Source: Diploscapter coronatus
Taxonomy: Eukaryota; Nematoda; Chromadorea; Rhabditida; Rhabditidae
Direction: 5' to 3'
NCBI GenBank assembly: GCA_964036155.1
Contig: OZ038422.1
Span: 42,741,201 to 42,805,200, forward strand
DNA: 64,000 bases
Below, in pieces: positions 36,201 to 48,800 of this stretch. Made by a program: the position numbers and the translations under genes. A model generated the notes under the pieces. The model made no database searches. It worked only from the letters and a program-made list of their open reading frames with translations, and was not told the DNA's origin. Position 1 is the first letter of the stretch. Each line of letters opens with the position of its first letter.

Positions 36201-39200
36201 CCTCGGGCAACTTCCTCCGCACTTCCAGCCCAACCCCAACCAACTCGAGCCCTCTCTGGACATGCGCAATCCGCAAGGCCCCCACCCGATGGCCGCCCCA
36301 CAACAGCCGCAGCGCATGGTCCCCAACCAGATGAACCCGATGATCCAGGACCCACACATGCATCCTCAGCAGGTTCAGGGACAGAACGGGATGTTCCAAG
36401 TGAGCAGGGACAAGGTTCATCAAATTGGAGAAGAGATTCTCACTCTTTTCTTATCTTTCATCAAATCTAGAGGCCATACTACTACTACTACTACTACTAG
36501 TGCAACATGAGTTTTTTTTTTCTTTTGAAAAATACCTAAAAGTTGTATGTCTTCTCACTGATTTTTTGAGGGCGAAAAAAAACAAACAGAATAATACGAA
36601 GATTTCAGATTCAAACAAATCGTCTTCCTGACAGTCCTCCGATCACTGACATATCTGGAAATGGTTCGTCAGCCTCCCCATCCAGTAACTCTGACCCGCC
36701 CTATTCCCCAGACAACTATGGCAATTATTCAGGTACTTTGTTTTCACTATATCTATATTTTACTGGTTTCTCAAATTATTCGTTCATCCTAATTATCTTC
36801 TCTCGCATTTCATAATTCATTACTCAACAGCTTTGCCCCCTTCTGTTCTTTGTTGGCTTCCTCCAATTTTGCGAGTTTTTCGGCTCTTTGTGGGTCAAGG
36901 GCAGGTTGCATGCAGCCTCTTCCCTCCTTGTCTCCTCCCGGCCACGCGAATTCATCGTCGCCCGCTCTGTCGATTTTCCGATTTTCAATTCCCTCTCTCC
37001 TTTTTCTCCTTCTTACTTTGTTTTCGTATTGTCAGCAGCCGATTCCTTCATCGTCTTCATCTTTTTCCCCTTCAAATCTGGGTTGAGGTCTTTCGAAGTT
37101 CTGCTCGCCGCATTGCCTCTAATTGTGTTTGGGATTGCAGATCGATTGCAGTGCTTGTATTTGGATTCCAAAAATATCCGGATACTGTAATCCTGATCCT
37201 GATACCCTTTGGATTTGTAGTTGAATTTCTGCCCGCTGCTCAATATTTTACTCTTTTGTGCTTTTCCGACTCGTCCATGAAACCATCATCGAATTCCAAA
37301 CGGATCAATTATACTGATTTAGTTCCATTTCCCCTAGCATATCAAATTCAGTCTCGACTCGTCTCACCTTCTCAGTCTCTCAGCTATTCTCTGCCTGCAT
37401 TTTCGGCGTTTCTACCGTCTTGTGACCTTCACGCAATTTCCCCATTTTTGCCTTCTCCTCGTCTTTTTTCTTGCTTTTTGTCTGCCTTTTTGGGGAGTTC
37501 AGTCTCTTAATCTCTTCATCCATTAGCCCTAAACGTGCACGCTCTAAAGTACTGTTTTTTTTTTTAATAGAGTTGATGCTAGCGTAAAACTCTTTATGAT
37601 GGTTGTTATGACATTTTTGACCTTTGACGTCTTTTATACTCATTTACTTTAATTTCAGCCCTTGTGCACCAAGTGGTGAACAACAACGGCCTAATCCTGG
37701 GAGTGGGCGACTTGGCAACCACGCCGGGCGGCAACGGCATGCACCAGGGCGATGTACTCGGTGCCCAGGGCAATCAGCCCAGAATGGGAGCTCAGCAAAT
37801 GTAAGCCATATAAATTCGAATTCCAAATCATAGCAACTAGAATGTACAGGTTGACAAAGTTGCCTATTTTGACTTTCGTTGGGTCTTCCAATAAATGTTT
37901 TTTTAACTATCTAACTTCAATGCTATTTTCACTAACTTGATCTAAATAGCGTGAAAGAAGCGCAAATGCCAAAAGTCGGAACCCAAGAAAACTTATTGAA
38001 TGGACCATTTATACTTTCCCTAACTGAATACATTTTCGAATTTCAAGCAATGAAGATCTACTTTCAGGTCATCCCCACAGTCCGTCTGCTTCCTCTCGCC
38101 CTATGCTCCTAGCAGCCAACAAGCCACTCCCAACAGTATGGCTCAGGTAAATTTATTCATTCCATCAACATTCATTCACTATTCAATTGTCTCTCTAATG
38201 CAGTCAGTCAGTTGTTGTCATCCATCTTTTCCCTCCTCACTTTGTTACTTTCCTCCTTCCTCCTACTCCCTCTTTTTCTTTGATTTCTCAACTCGCAATC
38301 GCAATTCTCAGCCAGCTGCCACTTGCGCATTCATTCAAATGGAGCTTTGCTTCATTCGAATCGAGTCGCAGCGGTTTGCCCGTTTTGCCCGTGCCACTCT
38401 GCACTCATCAAATCGCTTTCTCCAATCAAAACATCCTTTCGATTTCATCAGCGATTCAAATTCTCTCCTTCTAGGTCTCTCCACCTCCAACCACACAGGA
38501 GCAGTACCTGTACAACCAGGGAAGCAGCATGGATCTCTACAGCATTCTGGCCGGCTCGAATGAAGGCAGTCTCAACAGTCAGACCAGCGAGGCTCCACAG
38601 CACAGAAAGAGACCCAGAATGGACAACACAATGATGCCTGGAATGATCGCCAATCCGATGGCCAACAGTCCGATCGATTCCAACTATGCAGACGAGAATT
38701 ATTCGCATCAGGTAATTTTTAAATGATCATTTTATCATCATAAATTTTATATTTCTTGTTCTTGTTATTCCTGCAAGGATAATAATTTTGAAAAGCAAAC
38801 GAGTAAATTTCTTGTTAAGAGTTAATCTTATATGAAAAACGGGTTTCCAGGTCATCAAATTCACGAAATTCCAAGAGGAAATGTGGAATCCTCTGTACGA
38901 CGCGAACGAGCAGCCCCTCAGACAGCTGCAAGTGCACGTGGTCGCGGACAAGGGATTCAACTATTCGGCCGTGGATGGATGCTTCGTCAATCAGAAGAAA
39001 AATCACTTCCAGGTAGGGACGGTCGCCATTACGCATAATTATATTGAACTGTGCAAGCTCATTCTAGACTGCTCGCTATTATTTACCTTTTCATAAAATA
39101 CGAGGTCATTCTTCAGTCATTTTTAAAAACAAATTTTAACTAGGGAAAACTACAATTTATGCCAATGTGCTGTGTGTTGCAGGTGTCAGTGCACATCGAG

Positions 39201-42200
39201 GCGTGCGACAACATGCCCCCGAAGTACGTCCGCTACCAGGGCCAGCTGCACCTCGTCAACGAGTTCAAACTCGCCTTCTGCGGAGTCAAAGCTGAAATGA
39301 CCACTTCCGAGATTCAAATCAAACAGTCCAAAACCGACAGAAAGCCAATTCCGCATGATCCTGTCGTCTTCGAAATTCATGAGAGGTAAGCATAGAAGAA
39401 AAATAGTTGAAAATGGCAAAACTAATTTGAAAAAGAAATAAAGCACCTCAAAAAGCATTGGAAGTTTGCATTTTTACAGAAGAATGACGAAAGTGACGGT
39501 GCCCCGCTTGCACTTCTCCGAGACGACTCTGAACAACCAGCGCAAGAACTACAAGCCCAATCCCGACCAGAAGTACTTCCTCCTGGTCGTCAGACTGCTC
39601 GCCAGCATCAACAACGAAGTCGTTCTCGTCCAGGCCTATGCCTCCGAGAAAGTCATTGTCAGGGTAAGTATTTAATATGAGAGCACTTGAAAGCGCACAG
39701 AAACTTCGACAGATTAATTTATTTTGGCTCATTTTGCACATCATGACATGTAACCATAAGTGTGATCATTGAATCTCTCGACCCAATATGGCTGCTCCCG
39801 AACTTCTTCCGGATGAACCACTTCGAATGGAGGCAGTTCTCCCAGTTCTGGCTCTGCTGCAGATTTAGGTCCATTAACCGGCGCAATAGGCCGAGTATTT
39901 GGCAGTCGTTCGAGATTATCGTCTGTACAACCAATCCAAATTGGAACCTAGAATTTCAACTATTCATCCTCATTCAAAATTTTGCTCACTTTATGCGTAT
40001 GATTATGTCCATCCTCAAGCGTGACAATAGCGACAGCCTGGTAACTCAAGAAGAGTACATTCCAATAAGAGATTTCAAGTGATGGGGGAACATTTGGAGG
40101 GATTGGCACAGACCATTCAGATGGCCATTGGTTCTCATCCGATGGACTTTCTTCCACAGACACTACCCGTTCATGGCAGTAACTTTCCTAAAATCTTGCT
40201 AATGGCTTATTTTAATTGCGAACTTCTGCAACCTGCTTCGAAATGCCCGGTATTCTCAGCCTCGTTTGCTGCACCAATTGCAGCTGCAACTTCCTCATTT
40301 TACCCTCGACCTGCATGAGCACGGATTTGCCGCGTTGGAAGTTCCTCTGCCTCATCTTGATTGCGATGGCGCCTTTCTGCTCAGAGTAGGGCGGCTTGAA
40401 CTCAGCTCTGCCCCAGGTGTCCGTGAATCTGTCCACCATAATGTCCGTTTCGCGAGGAACTATGTTCTTGCGCCAGCTGTCCCCCGACGCTCGACACACA
40501 TAGCGAATGTCATCACCTAGGAGAAAATTAATTTCCCTAGAAAAAGTATGAAAGGCTCACCAAGAGTTGGCGGCAAAATATTCACATCATATTGGGAGTC
40601 GCGAAATGGCAGTGAGATTTGAACTTTATGCTGACCGGGAGAAAAGTGCGAATGTTCATTCGAGCAAACAACTGCCTAAAATAAGGAAATCACTGATGTT
40701 TGAGAACTATTTGATCGCACCTTAAACCTGACGAACTCGTACCACACAGATCCTGCTCTAGCCTCTCCTTGCAGCAACAATCTTACAGCGCCCAGAGGTT
40801 TCGGTTCGTTGCTGTTGATTACGAAGTCTACGACAGCGTTGGCTTCCTTCAATCCATTGGAGCCAGTTCCGGGAATCACTTTTAGTTTCTCGATATCGAC
40901 CGAGTAATCCTTCTGCTCCTACAAAGATGCATTCTTTCTATCATTTTTGGATAGTACTCTTGCCCTCATTTTCTTCTTAACTTGCGGATCTTCGTTCTCC
41001 TCTTCGGAATCTATGTCATCGTCGTCTTCTGAATCATCGTCGATATCCTGAGCTCTTCGGAATAATCCATGCCTCTGCTGTTGTTTAGGATCAAGTTCAT
41101 GTCCCTAAAATTTCACTCAGTTATTTACTACGTTTAGTTCCTAACTTACTTGCACACCCTCACTACAGACGATAACCGGATATCTCAATTCGACGTACTC
41201 CTTCTGATTGGCGACTTTAACTTGAATGAGCACTTCATAGCTAACGGTGATCACATTCCACAGAGTCATCGCCATTGTGATAGGGATTTTGTGCGGCACT
41301 TCCAGTGTGCATTCACCCGATTGTCCGTCGGCTTTAACTTGTTTGGATGCGACTATCGAATTGTGCTTTTTCATCAACATTGGATGACCGGGGTCAGATA
41401 TTCTGAAGAAAATAGAGCTAGCTTTCGAGTAATGTTTTCTCATGCCTGTATTCGAGTAGCTTGATGAGATGAACTTTAACATGATCCAACTTTGAATCTT
41501 CATGATGTAACGTCCATTTCACTCTGACATGCTCTCCAAATGTGTAGGCTCCTTTGTCTGTCCATACTTCGCCATTTATAGGAGAACACTTTCTGGAACA
41601 TATTATTAGAGAAGTCGATCTTCACGAGTCAGTACTTGTGTATCCATTTATTGTGACCGACGCATTCATTGACAATCCACTGTTTGGCGAAGCAGGCTGC
41701 ATGGGGCATTTTGAGAACGAGTGTCCTCACGACGTCGAATTTCTTCTCAATGTGATGGTTCTCGTACCAGGGATCGACTGTGGCTTTGACCGAGTATTCA
41801 ATGACCAGATCCTGCAGAATCTGCATCGAAGGGGGGAATCTCGGCAGCCACACATCCACAGCTACGTCCTGAGTTTCGGTCGCTAAATTTTGAAACGAAG
41901 ATCAGCTCGAATCCCATTGAAAATTACATGAGGGTTTAACAATAATCCATTGCTGTTCATGGAGAAACTCGTAGAGAAGCTCGTTCGGTCGTCTGACATA
42001 TCCTCTGAAGACCACCTGCAAATTGAGAGAAAAATTGATTGGTTATGGAATCTTTATCCATACTTGGCAGGAATGGGTGAATTCGGACTGATTTTCGACT
42101 TCGACAGTAGCAACTAATTGATTGTCCTTGGCAGATTCAAATAGCGGTGCCACATCTAGCGAAACAACTCGGCAAGAAGACGCAGGAGCAGCGACAGCCA

Positions 42201-44531
42201 TTCCTTCAGTCAATCGAATGAAACTTGATTCGAGACACTCACTTCGTTCCTTCTTCCAACTTGCTGCCTATTCCTGGTTGTCATGATTCCTTTTGTTCAA
42301 GCTGAATTTCTGAGCATCCCCCCACACAAGTAGTCAATTTCTGTTTTGCTGTCGAAGTTTCTGGGCGTTTTCATCCTCTTTTCTCGTGCCTGGCACACCA
42401 AACGTCCACCTGAATAATTCACGCATTTTGTAGGCAACCAACCCGGGATCGTTTGAACCTCCAGACTCTGACGTCACATGGTTCAGGTACGATATATACT
42501 AAAATAAATAAAACTTTGCTAGTACGTTCTAAGCAAAAAACCTTCACTTTTTCATTTTTGGTAAAAAAGCATTCTCAATTAGAACGAGAAGAAAATAAAA
42601 TTTCATGATAAATGATAAAATTCCAGAAGCGGCAACACTCTGTACAGCAATGGCCCAGTCAGTATCGGCACCGACAAACAAATTGCCAAACTGACAGTCG
42701 ATGGAGACATCTACACTTGTGGAAGGGTAAGTCTGAAATGAATGAAAAGAGTGAATGAGTGAACTGATTTTAGGTGACCTATCCCTCAGATATTCGACTG
42801 AAAGAAGGCATCACAGAGAAAGAAGCCCGAGAGGCTCTGGAGAATCTGTGCAAACTTAGAGTCGTCGATTATTTCTACAAGCCGGAAATTGCCGAGAAAT
42901 GGGGTCTGTCTGAAGAGCAGAGGAAGAAGACTGGACTCATTGCGCAGGAACTCGCTGCGGTGAGCAATTATTGAGTCAAGTCGGAAAGATGAGGTTTAAA
43001 TTTAGGTAATTCCTGAGGCAGTTCGAGATATCGGTGAATATCTGACTGTGGACGAGTCGCGAGTATTCTACGAGACAGTGCTGGCCACGCAAGAACTCGT
43101 CAAGATGCACGACGATCTCGACAATAAAATCGACGACAAAGTGGACGCCATCCACCAGAGACTCGCCAGGTTCGCCAGGAGGAAGAAGCTCCTCGGATCG
43201 ATGGCCTCGTCGCTCAACGAGGGTGGTGCTTTCGACAACAAGAGCATGCTCTCCTACTCCACGCACTCGCTCGCTTCCACCATTGCCCCGAAAGACAAGA
43301 AGGACAGGAGAAAGGTCTGTAATCTAGCTACTTTTATGACGAATCATCGGTTACTTTCAGTCATCCCGAAAAGAGAACGAGTCCTCGCCCCTGTGCAGCT
43401 CGAAATGGACCCAAGGCACGATTGTGGTGCTGGTTGCAGTGATGGCCGTGTGCCTGATCGCCATGTCAGGTCTGTACGTCCTCGACTGGCACAATCGCAA
43501 CTACGCCTATCATCGAACGCACTACATCGACAACAAACCCGAAACGCCTGGACACATGATCTTTAGAGGTGGAGAATTCATGACCATCATTCCAGAAACG
43601 AAGTTATGTTTCAGATCATCATCTATTACCGCTCTTCCACGACGCGCCGCCACTACTAGCAAGTTGTGGGCAGTACTGTCATCAATTCTGCTGTTCGGAG
43701 CCTCCAAAATCTGCTGAACAACTGGCACAAATGCAGCACCAACAGGCAATAGCTCAGCAGCAAGCGGTAAGCGATAAAAATGAGTTTAGTTAGGACCACG
43801 TACTCATTACAGATTCAGACTCAGCAGGCGAACAACATGGTCTACGCGAACACGGAGTCCGAACGAATGACCCGTTCAGCCTCGTTCGGTCGGCCTGTCT
43901 CCTTCGCCTCTCTGCCCACCGGAGTGTCGATCGCCCTGCCCACATTCAATGTCACCCTCGATTCCCGCTACTGCATCAAGAACAGCTGCAGCAAGCGGCA
44001 CGGCGTCTACAGCCTCTTTGTGCCTGTCTCCCCCTACCTGCCTAATATCCCTGTTGAAGTTCAGTTCATGTAAGTCGTAGAAAGATGTGCAATTTATATG
44101 TGATTTCTTTTAGCATCCCGAAAGGAAAGATCCTGAACAACTGCGGCTATCTGGCTGATTTCGACAACAACCACTGCGACGCGAGCGAGGATCCGTTCCA
44201 CATGGACAAACCGAGAAACCCTCTCGCTACTCAGGTAGGATCGAAATTAATGCCCCAGAAGAAGAGTCGATTGTTTTAGATCACGGACGAAGTCTTCGAG
44301 TTGTCAGTGGGCTCATACAGCCAATCTGCCTACCGCTTCCGCGTCTCGTACACGACCGAGTCCTGCTTTGCCTCTGAAGACCATCAGCACGGCACCTACG
44401 AGGAGTACAACCTGATCTTCTACAGGAACTGCTCCCTCACATACGACCCCGAGGCCGTGGCTGCTGCCTCCAAAACGGTGGCTGCCGCTTCGCAGACCGT
44501 CAAACTGACCCAGCTCTCGCCGGCGATATAA
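27208..44531 (+). CDS. myrf: MYRF: membrane-anchored, self-cleaving transcription factor
   Basis: Trimeric ER-membrane precursor that cuts itself and releases an N-terminal DNA-binding factor; nematode homologues control larval developmental timing and synaptic rewiring. Nineteen coding exons (1040 aa), all in phase: 27208-27253, 34743-34815, 36165-36399, 36609-36732, 37659-37800, 38068-38146, 38475-38711, 38851-39012, 39183-39385, 39480-39663, 42434-42486, 42627-42726, 42774-42959, 43006-43314, 43361-43568, 43615-43766, 43813-44069, 44114-44234, 44280-44531. A Pro/Gln/Asn-rich region has NLS-like HRKRPRMD (about 276). The Ndt80-like DNA-binding domain spans about 313-495 ([17 protein letters not shown]). 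The ICA autoprotease has Ser551 and Lys556 in PSDIRLKEG, matching the S-(4)-K dyad. A coiled coil follows, then one TM segment (about 731-752, [20 protein letters not shown]) and a luminal MYRF-C2 domain with paired Cys. The exon start at 27148 supplies a 5' UTR with an in-frame stop, supporting this ATG; an alternative promoter could add another N-terminus. Confidence 0.96.
27254..34742. other. large first coding intron of MYRF
   Basis: 7489 bases between the two first MYRF coding exons. It holds C/T- and G/A-rich blocks (28990-29330, 30060-30250, 33960-34230) and AT-rich DNA, but no exon with family resemblance on either strand. A TATA-box-like motif lies at 34365, about 380 bases before the next exon. 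Probably regulatory. Confidence 0.5.
34365..34373 (+). promoter_or_regulatory. TATA-like motif before MYRF exon 2
   Basis: TATAAAAGG, identical to the TATA box of the small secreted gene at 63189. It is followed by a pyrimidine-rich stretch and the MYRF exon at 34743. It could drive a shorter MYRF transcript; the next in-frame Met would be in the 36165-36399 exon. Inference only. Confidence 0.3.
35175..35226. repeat. near-pure polypyrimidine tract in MYRF intron
   Basis: Fifty bases of C/T with a single AA interruption (CTTTCTTCCCTTCCCCTTCC type) within the intron 34816-36164. Mirror-like C/T runs of this kind can form triplex DNA; function unknown. Confidence 0.5.
36477..36500 (+). repeat. 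(ACT)n microsatellite
   Basis: Eight tandem ACT units in the MYRF intron 36400-36608. Confidence 0.8.
39741..42201 (-). CDS. tandem arrestin-fold protein nested in a MYRF intron
   Basis: Probable membrane-trafficking or receptor adaptor of the arrestin-domain (ARRD/alpha-arrestin) clan. Eleven exons give 673 aa: 42064-42201, 41928-42015, 41636-41882, 41446-41592, 41150-41402, 40958-41104, 40721-40918, 40561-40675, 40233-40516, 39990-40187, 39741-39947. The second half (about 342-620) carries clear arrestin hallmarks: [64 protein letters not shown], and [15 protein letters not shown]. The first half (about 1-325) shows a divergent copy of the same plan ([51 protein letters not shown]). The halves are joined by an acidic linker ([18 protein letters not shown]). 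The whole gene lies inside the MYRF intron 39664-42433 on the opposite strand. The intron 41403-41445 has a GC donor (CAG|GCATGA). Arrestin-domain proteins usually have one two-lobed fold of 300-450 aa, so the length fits a duplication. Confidence 0.88.
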
Positions 44532-45892
44532 TCCGTGCATAATTGCATTTGGTTGAATTGTATTACGGGCGAATTACAGTAAAGCGAGCTTGCTGTCAAT
44601 TCAATAGAAGATAGATTTAACTCTCTCTTTCATGCAATTATGCGTCGTTATTGCCTAACTCTTCTTCATTCATTCATTCATAAAACTAGAGGCCTCGATT
44701 CAGTAGTGCAAACTATGTATGTGTTTGTGTGTCTAATTGCAGATCAGCTGATCATTTCGATCCCGTTGTCTTTTCCCTTCCAATAGATAGTCACTTCGTG
44801 CAATTCTCACATTTGTCTTCACTGTCAATTTCTATGTTTCTTCATTTTTCATATTTCATTTGTACAGTATGCCACGTTCTGCATTTGTGCGAATACTTTG
44901 ATTTTGTCGTTGAATCTCTTCGTTTCTCCTTCTATGAATTTTTATTTGAGTTTTTCTTCACTCATTTTCGTTTAATCTTTTCGAAATTCAGGTTAGTTGA
45001 CTGTCGTTACTCTTTTTGCAACTCGTAGTCATCAACTCACATATTGTCGTGTATTCCCTCGATTTACTTTGAGTGTTTTATTGTATTTGCTATTTTATCT
45101 TTAATCTAGACTCCGGGAATTTCAATATATTTGATACGTGTTATCACAGGAAGACGATTTACACAAGTCAGGATTGTTTCATTTCTGAGAGAAAGGCTAA
45201 CGGATATAACTTCTGGGAATTTTAAGTTAAAACTAGCTTTTCTTTCAGCGTAGAGTTCAATTTTATGAGTAAGATGTTGAGTTATTCTCATTTTCAGGTA
45301 ATAAAATTCCGGTTGAATTTTCCTCGTCTCATGAAAATCTCCTATTCTATTTCTTTTCAACATACCCAATTTCTATGTGTAAAATTACTATCTAAATACG
45401 TGCAGATATTATCTAAATCTAATAACAAATTTTATGCAATTTTCGATATTATTATGCTCTTATATTCTTCGAGGCTGTGGGATTTGTATTGCATCCACCA
45501 TAATTTCCCATTAGTTAGTGCGCATTCATCTCCTTTTTGTTATATTATATAATTTATTATATGTTTTGAGAAAATTTACACAAAGTTCTTTTTTATGTGT
45601 ATGCGGTAATTTCAAATTCAATAAATCAAGTTTGAATTCGACTTGTTGTAGTTTCATTGAATTGAACCCGAGAAATAACTTACTAATTATGAAAATTTAC
45701 CCGTAGATAATAATCACGTTTAAAGAAATGATAACATGTCGAGCAATTGAGAAATGGAGCATAATTTGAGTATACAAAAAGTGAGCATGATTAATAAATA
45801 AAGTGCCATTCACAAGCTTTCTAAAGATATGGTATTTTATGCTCCACTTATTTTGCCTCAACTTTGCCGTTTTCGACAGTAACAGTAAAAAA
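44532..45892. other. convergent intergenic region, MYRF / KChIP
   Basis: MYRF 3' UTR followed by T-rich DNA. AATAAA occurs at 45620-45625 and again near 45793, both far from the MYRF stop at 44531. No exon seen. Confidence 0.5.
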
Positions 45893-48800
45893 TTATCCGG
45901 GAAGAATAGTGTATAAAGCAGAAATCGACTGACAGATCACTCGGTCTGATTTGCAAACTCGCATGAAATCCTCTTTCGTAATGCAACCTTTCCTGCCAAC
46001 GTCGAATTTCTAAAACTATCGAATAGACTTTGGAATGGAAATAATCTAGGAAAGTCCATTGTAATTTCTGAAGTAATGAGCTGCCAACACTTTACCAAGA
46101 TTTTGGTCCCATGACTATCTAACTTTCGATCTTTCCAAATTTGTACAAACCCTATTTATTATGGTTGTAATCCTCTTTGCGATAAAAAATTCATTTGAAA
46201 TCAGTAAAAACCAATCATTCTTTCAGTTTCGATTTTGTAGGTTCGCTTTGCACCGAAATGACGCAAATCAAGTCATATTGAAGAGAAAAGAAAACATCGA
46301 TCAATCAAAGTCAAATCAGGAGAACTCACTTGAAATATCAAATTAGCTCGAAGAGCCTTCTGCTCTGCTGTGTAGATGGGACGGGCTCGACGGCCTAAAC
46401 ACAATTCTATAAAGAAAATTTTACTGAAACAGATACGAACCCATCAAATCATCCATTGAAGTAATCACATAATACAGCCTATGCAAGGTAACTTCGCCAG
46501 TGTTTTTTGGGTCATACAATCTGTAGAGCCATTCAAGCTTCTCGTCCAAAGTACCCCGACATAGCACTGACAAGGCCTTTACGAATTCCTACAAATTCGC
46601 ATTTTGAAAAATATCATTCTCAACAATTATGATGCAGAAAGATATCTTGACAATCTGGATTAGAATCCAAATTTTTACTCATATACTTCGAAATCGAAGT
46701 TGAATTCCTTCTTCATCTATAATAAGTAATTGAGCATTAAACATTTAAGACAGTTTAGAGCAGACAATTGTCAAGAAATATCTTTTCTACAACTTTAACT
46801 TGATCGCGTGAAATATACTTAGACCTTTTTTTATTAATGTTGTATAAAATTCAAAGCCAAACTGCTAAATGCAAATGAAAGTGAATCATACCAGAAAATT
46901 TATCGTCCCGCTTCGATCACTGTCAAACGTATCGAACAGCAGATCGGAATAATGCTCGATATCGCCTTGTGGAAAGAGTTCGGTAAATTTTTCGCGAAGA
47001 ATTTCTGAAAGAAGGCTGATCTTCACGCCATTGGGTATCGGAAAACCTTTATTTATAACGGCATTAGGTGAGGTTTCCTTGAAAGCTCGGTAGATTGCAC
47101 GAACTTCGTTCTTTGAGAAGTGGGTTTGCTCGACTACCTGAAAATTCATATCATTTGATATGATGATGGCAGATAAAATAAGAACGTTTAGTTTCAGACA
47201 ACTTGTGATAACTTTAGTGACCTTCTGCAGACTAAGTCTTGGGACCCATGGTTGGTATATGGTAGGGCGACGGTTTCTGATGACGAAGGAATGACGGGGG
47301 TAAAATGTAGATTTGGGAATGGCGACATTGTCGGATGGAATGTTGAACATCGCCAGGCACTGAGACTGAGCTGCTGGAGTCGAGGATTGTTAGTTTAGTC
47401 GGAAAGTGAAATGCGAAAGTAGATTTGAAAGATTGAAGGAAGCAGAAGAAAGGAACAAATGGAAGACGAAAAGAAATAAAAGTGAAGGGCGAAAGAGGAA
47501 AAGCCGAGATAAATGAAGGTCGTAAGATTGAAATGAAACGATGAAGAAGAAGAAGAAGGCGCAAAAGACGGCTGTCACTAATCACTAGTGGAGTCGATCC
47601 AATGTGCACTGATTGGATGATTGTCTGATTGCAATCACACACACCCATACGAGAGGCGAGAAGTGAAGTTTGGCTCATACAGCTGATTGAGATATCGAGA
47701 AGAAATGAATGAGACGACCAAGATGCAAGCATTTTCTGACTATTTTAGAGAAAAAAGTTAAATTTATTCGTATCTATGAATGGGACGGAATATCAATCGT
47801 TTTACAGTATTTTGAGATTAGTTTCGATTTTTAAAATTAAATTCTGACCTGATCTTATTTCTAAAGAAATGAAAAATGGGAAAAATACCATGAGAAAATG
47901 TAAGAATCTCCAAGTAAACCGGAAAATAACGCAATGAAATAGTGAACCATCGAGGTATTGGGGAATCTACCGAATGACAGATGCATGAACTCTGAATGAG
48001 CAGAAGAGCAGAGGACAAGGAGTGAAAGCAGATCGATATGCTATGCAATGCATTTCGAGAACAACAAATTGCTGTCATCAAACAGGCAGTAGTAGGCTAT
48101 GAAAAGTCCATGAAATGGGAGTCAATATAGATGCATAAAATAGCATCCGCGTTTTATGGGGACGATCCAATTGTTTCCGTAAATAACAAGCATAAATGAA
48201 CAAATGGGAAAAATTTATTTTAAAGTAGTAATTAAGCTCCTAACGGAATTTCGAAGTCGAAGAATGATTATCAAGAATAAAAAAAAACTTAGCATGATAT
48301 TAAATTAGTTAGTCTAATCTAAATGGCGTGTAAACCTTTGTCGGAAGGAAAAAACTCAATCATTCCGAGGATAATATACTTTGAGGATTATTTGAAAACG
48401 CGACTCAAAATTAAAGTCGAAAAGAATGTAAAGGATAAATTCCGAGTTAATGTGGATAGGAAACTACAAATTTGGTGACCAAACTTTCAACGGAGCTTCA
48501 GCTCAATCATAAGCAAAAGGCAACTCGAATTCAACCAAGCGAAATTTTACTCCATAAAATCACGGAAGAAGGCGTGGTGATCCACAAAGGACATTGGACC
48601 GAGAAAAATTGAAGTTTCAAATTTTTACCCACTAAATCTTGCTTAACCGAACCAATGATTTTGAGATCAGACTACAGCTTCTGGCACGAAGGTATTGGAA
48701 TTCGGAAATAGCTTCGGAATTTCAGATACTATTACTGCTCCAAGTTTCTTAGTCTGCAGAATTATCATCGGTAAAAATCCATAAATATCAATTTTACGAA

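Noticed and set aside
36066..36423. Minus-strand open frames opposite a MYRF exon
   Set aside because: They are shadows of the Pro/Gln-rich MYRF coding exon 36165-36399, which has clear splice sites and phase.
36833..37510. A 225-codon open frame, the longest in the region
   Set aside because: Its translation is Phe/Ser/Leu/Pro-rich low-complexity sequence inside a MYRF intron, with no domain and no conserved neighbours.
38138..38634. Open frames of over 100 codons across a MYRF intron-exon boundary
   Set aside because: The real frame in the exon 38475-38711 reads on into the conserved DNA-binding domain; the others are out of phase.
47232..47732. A 166-codon minus-strand open frame
   Set aside because: Partly a shadow of the KChIP exon 47222-47365 and partly purine-rich intron; the splice-supported frame differs.
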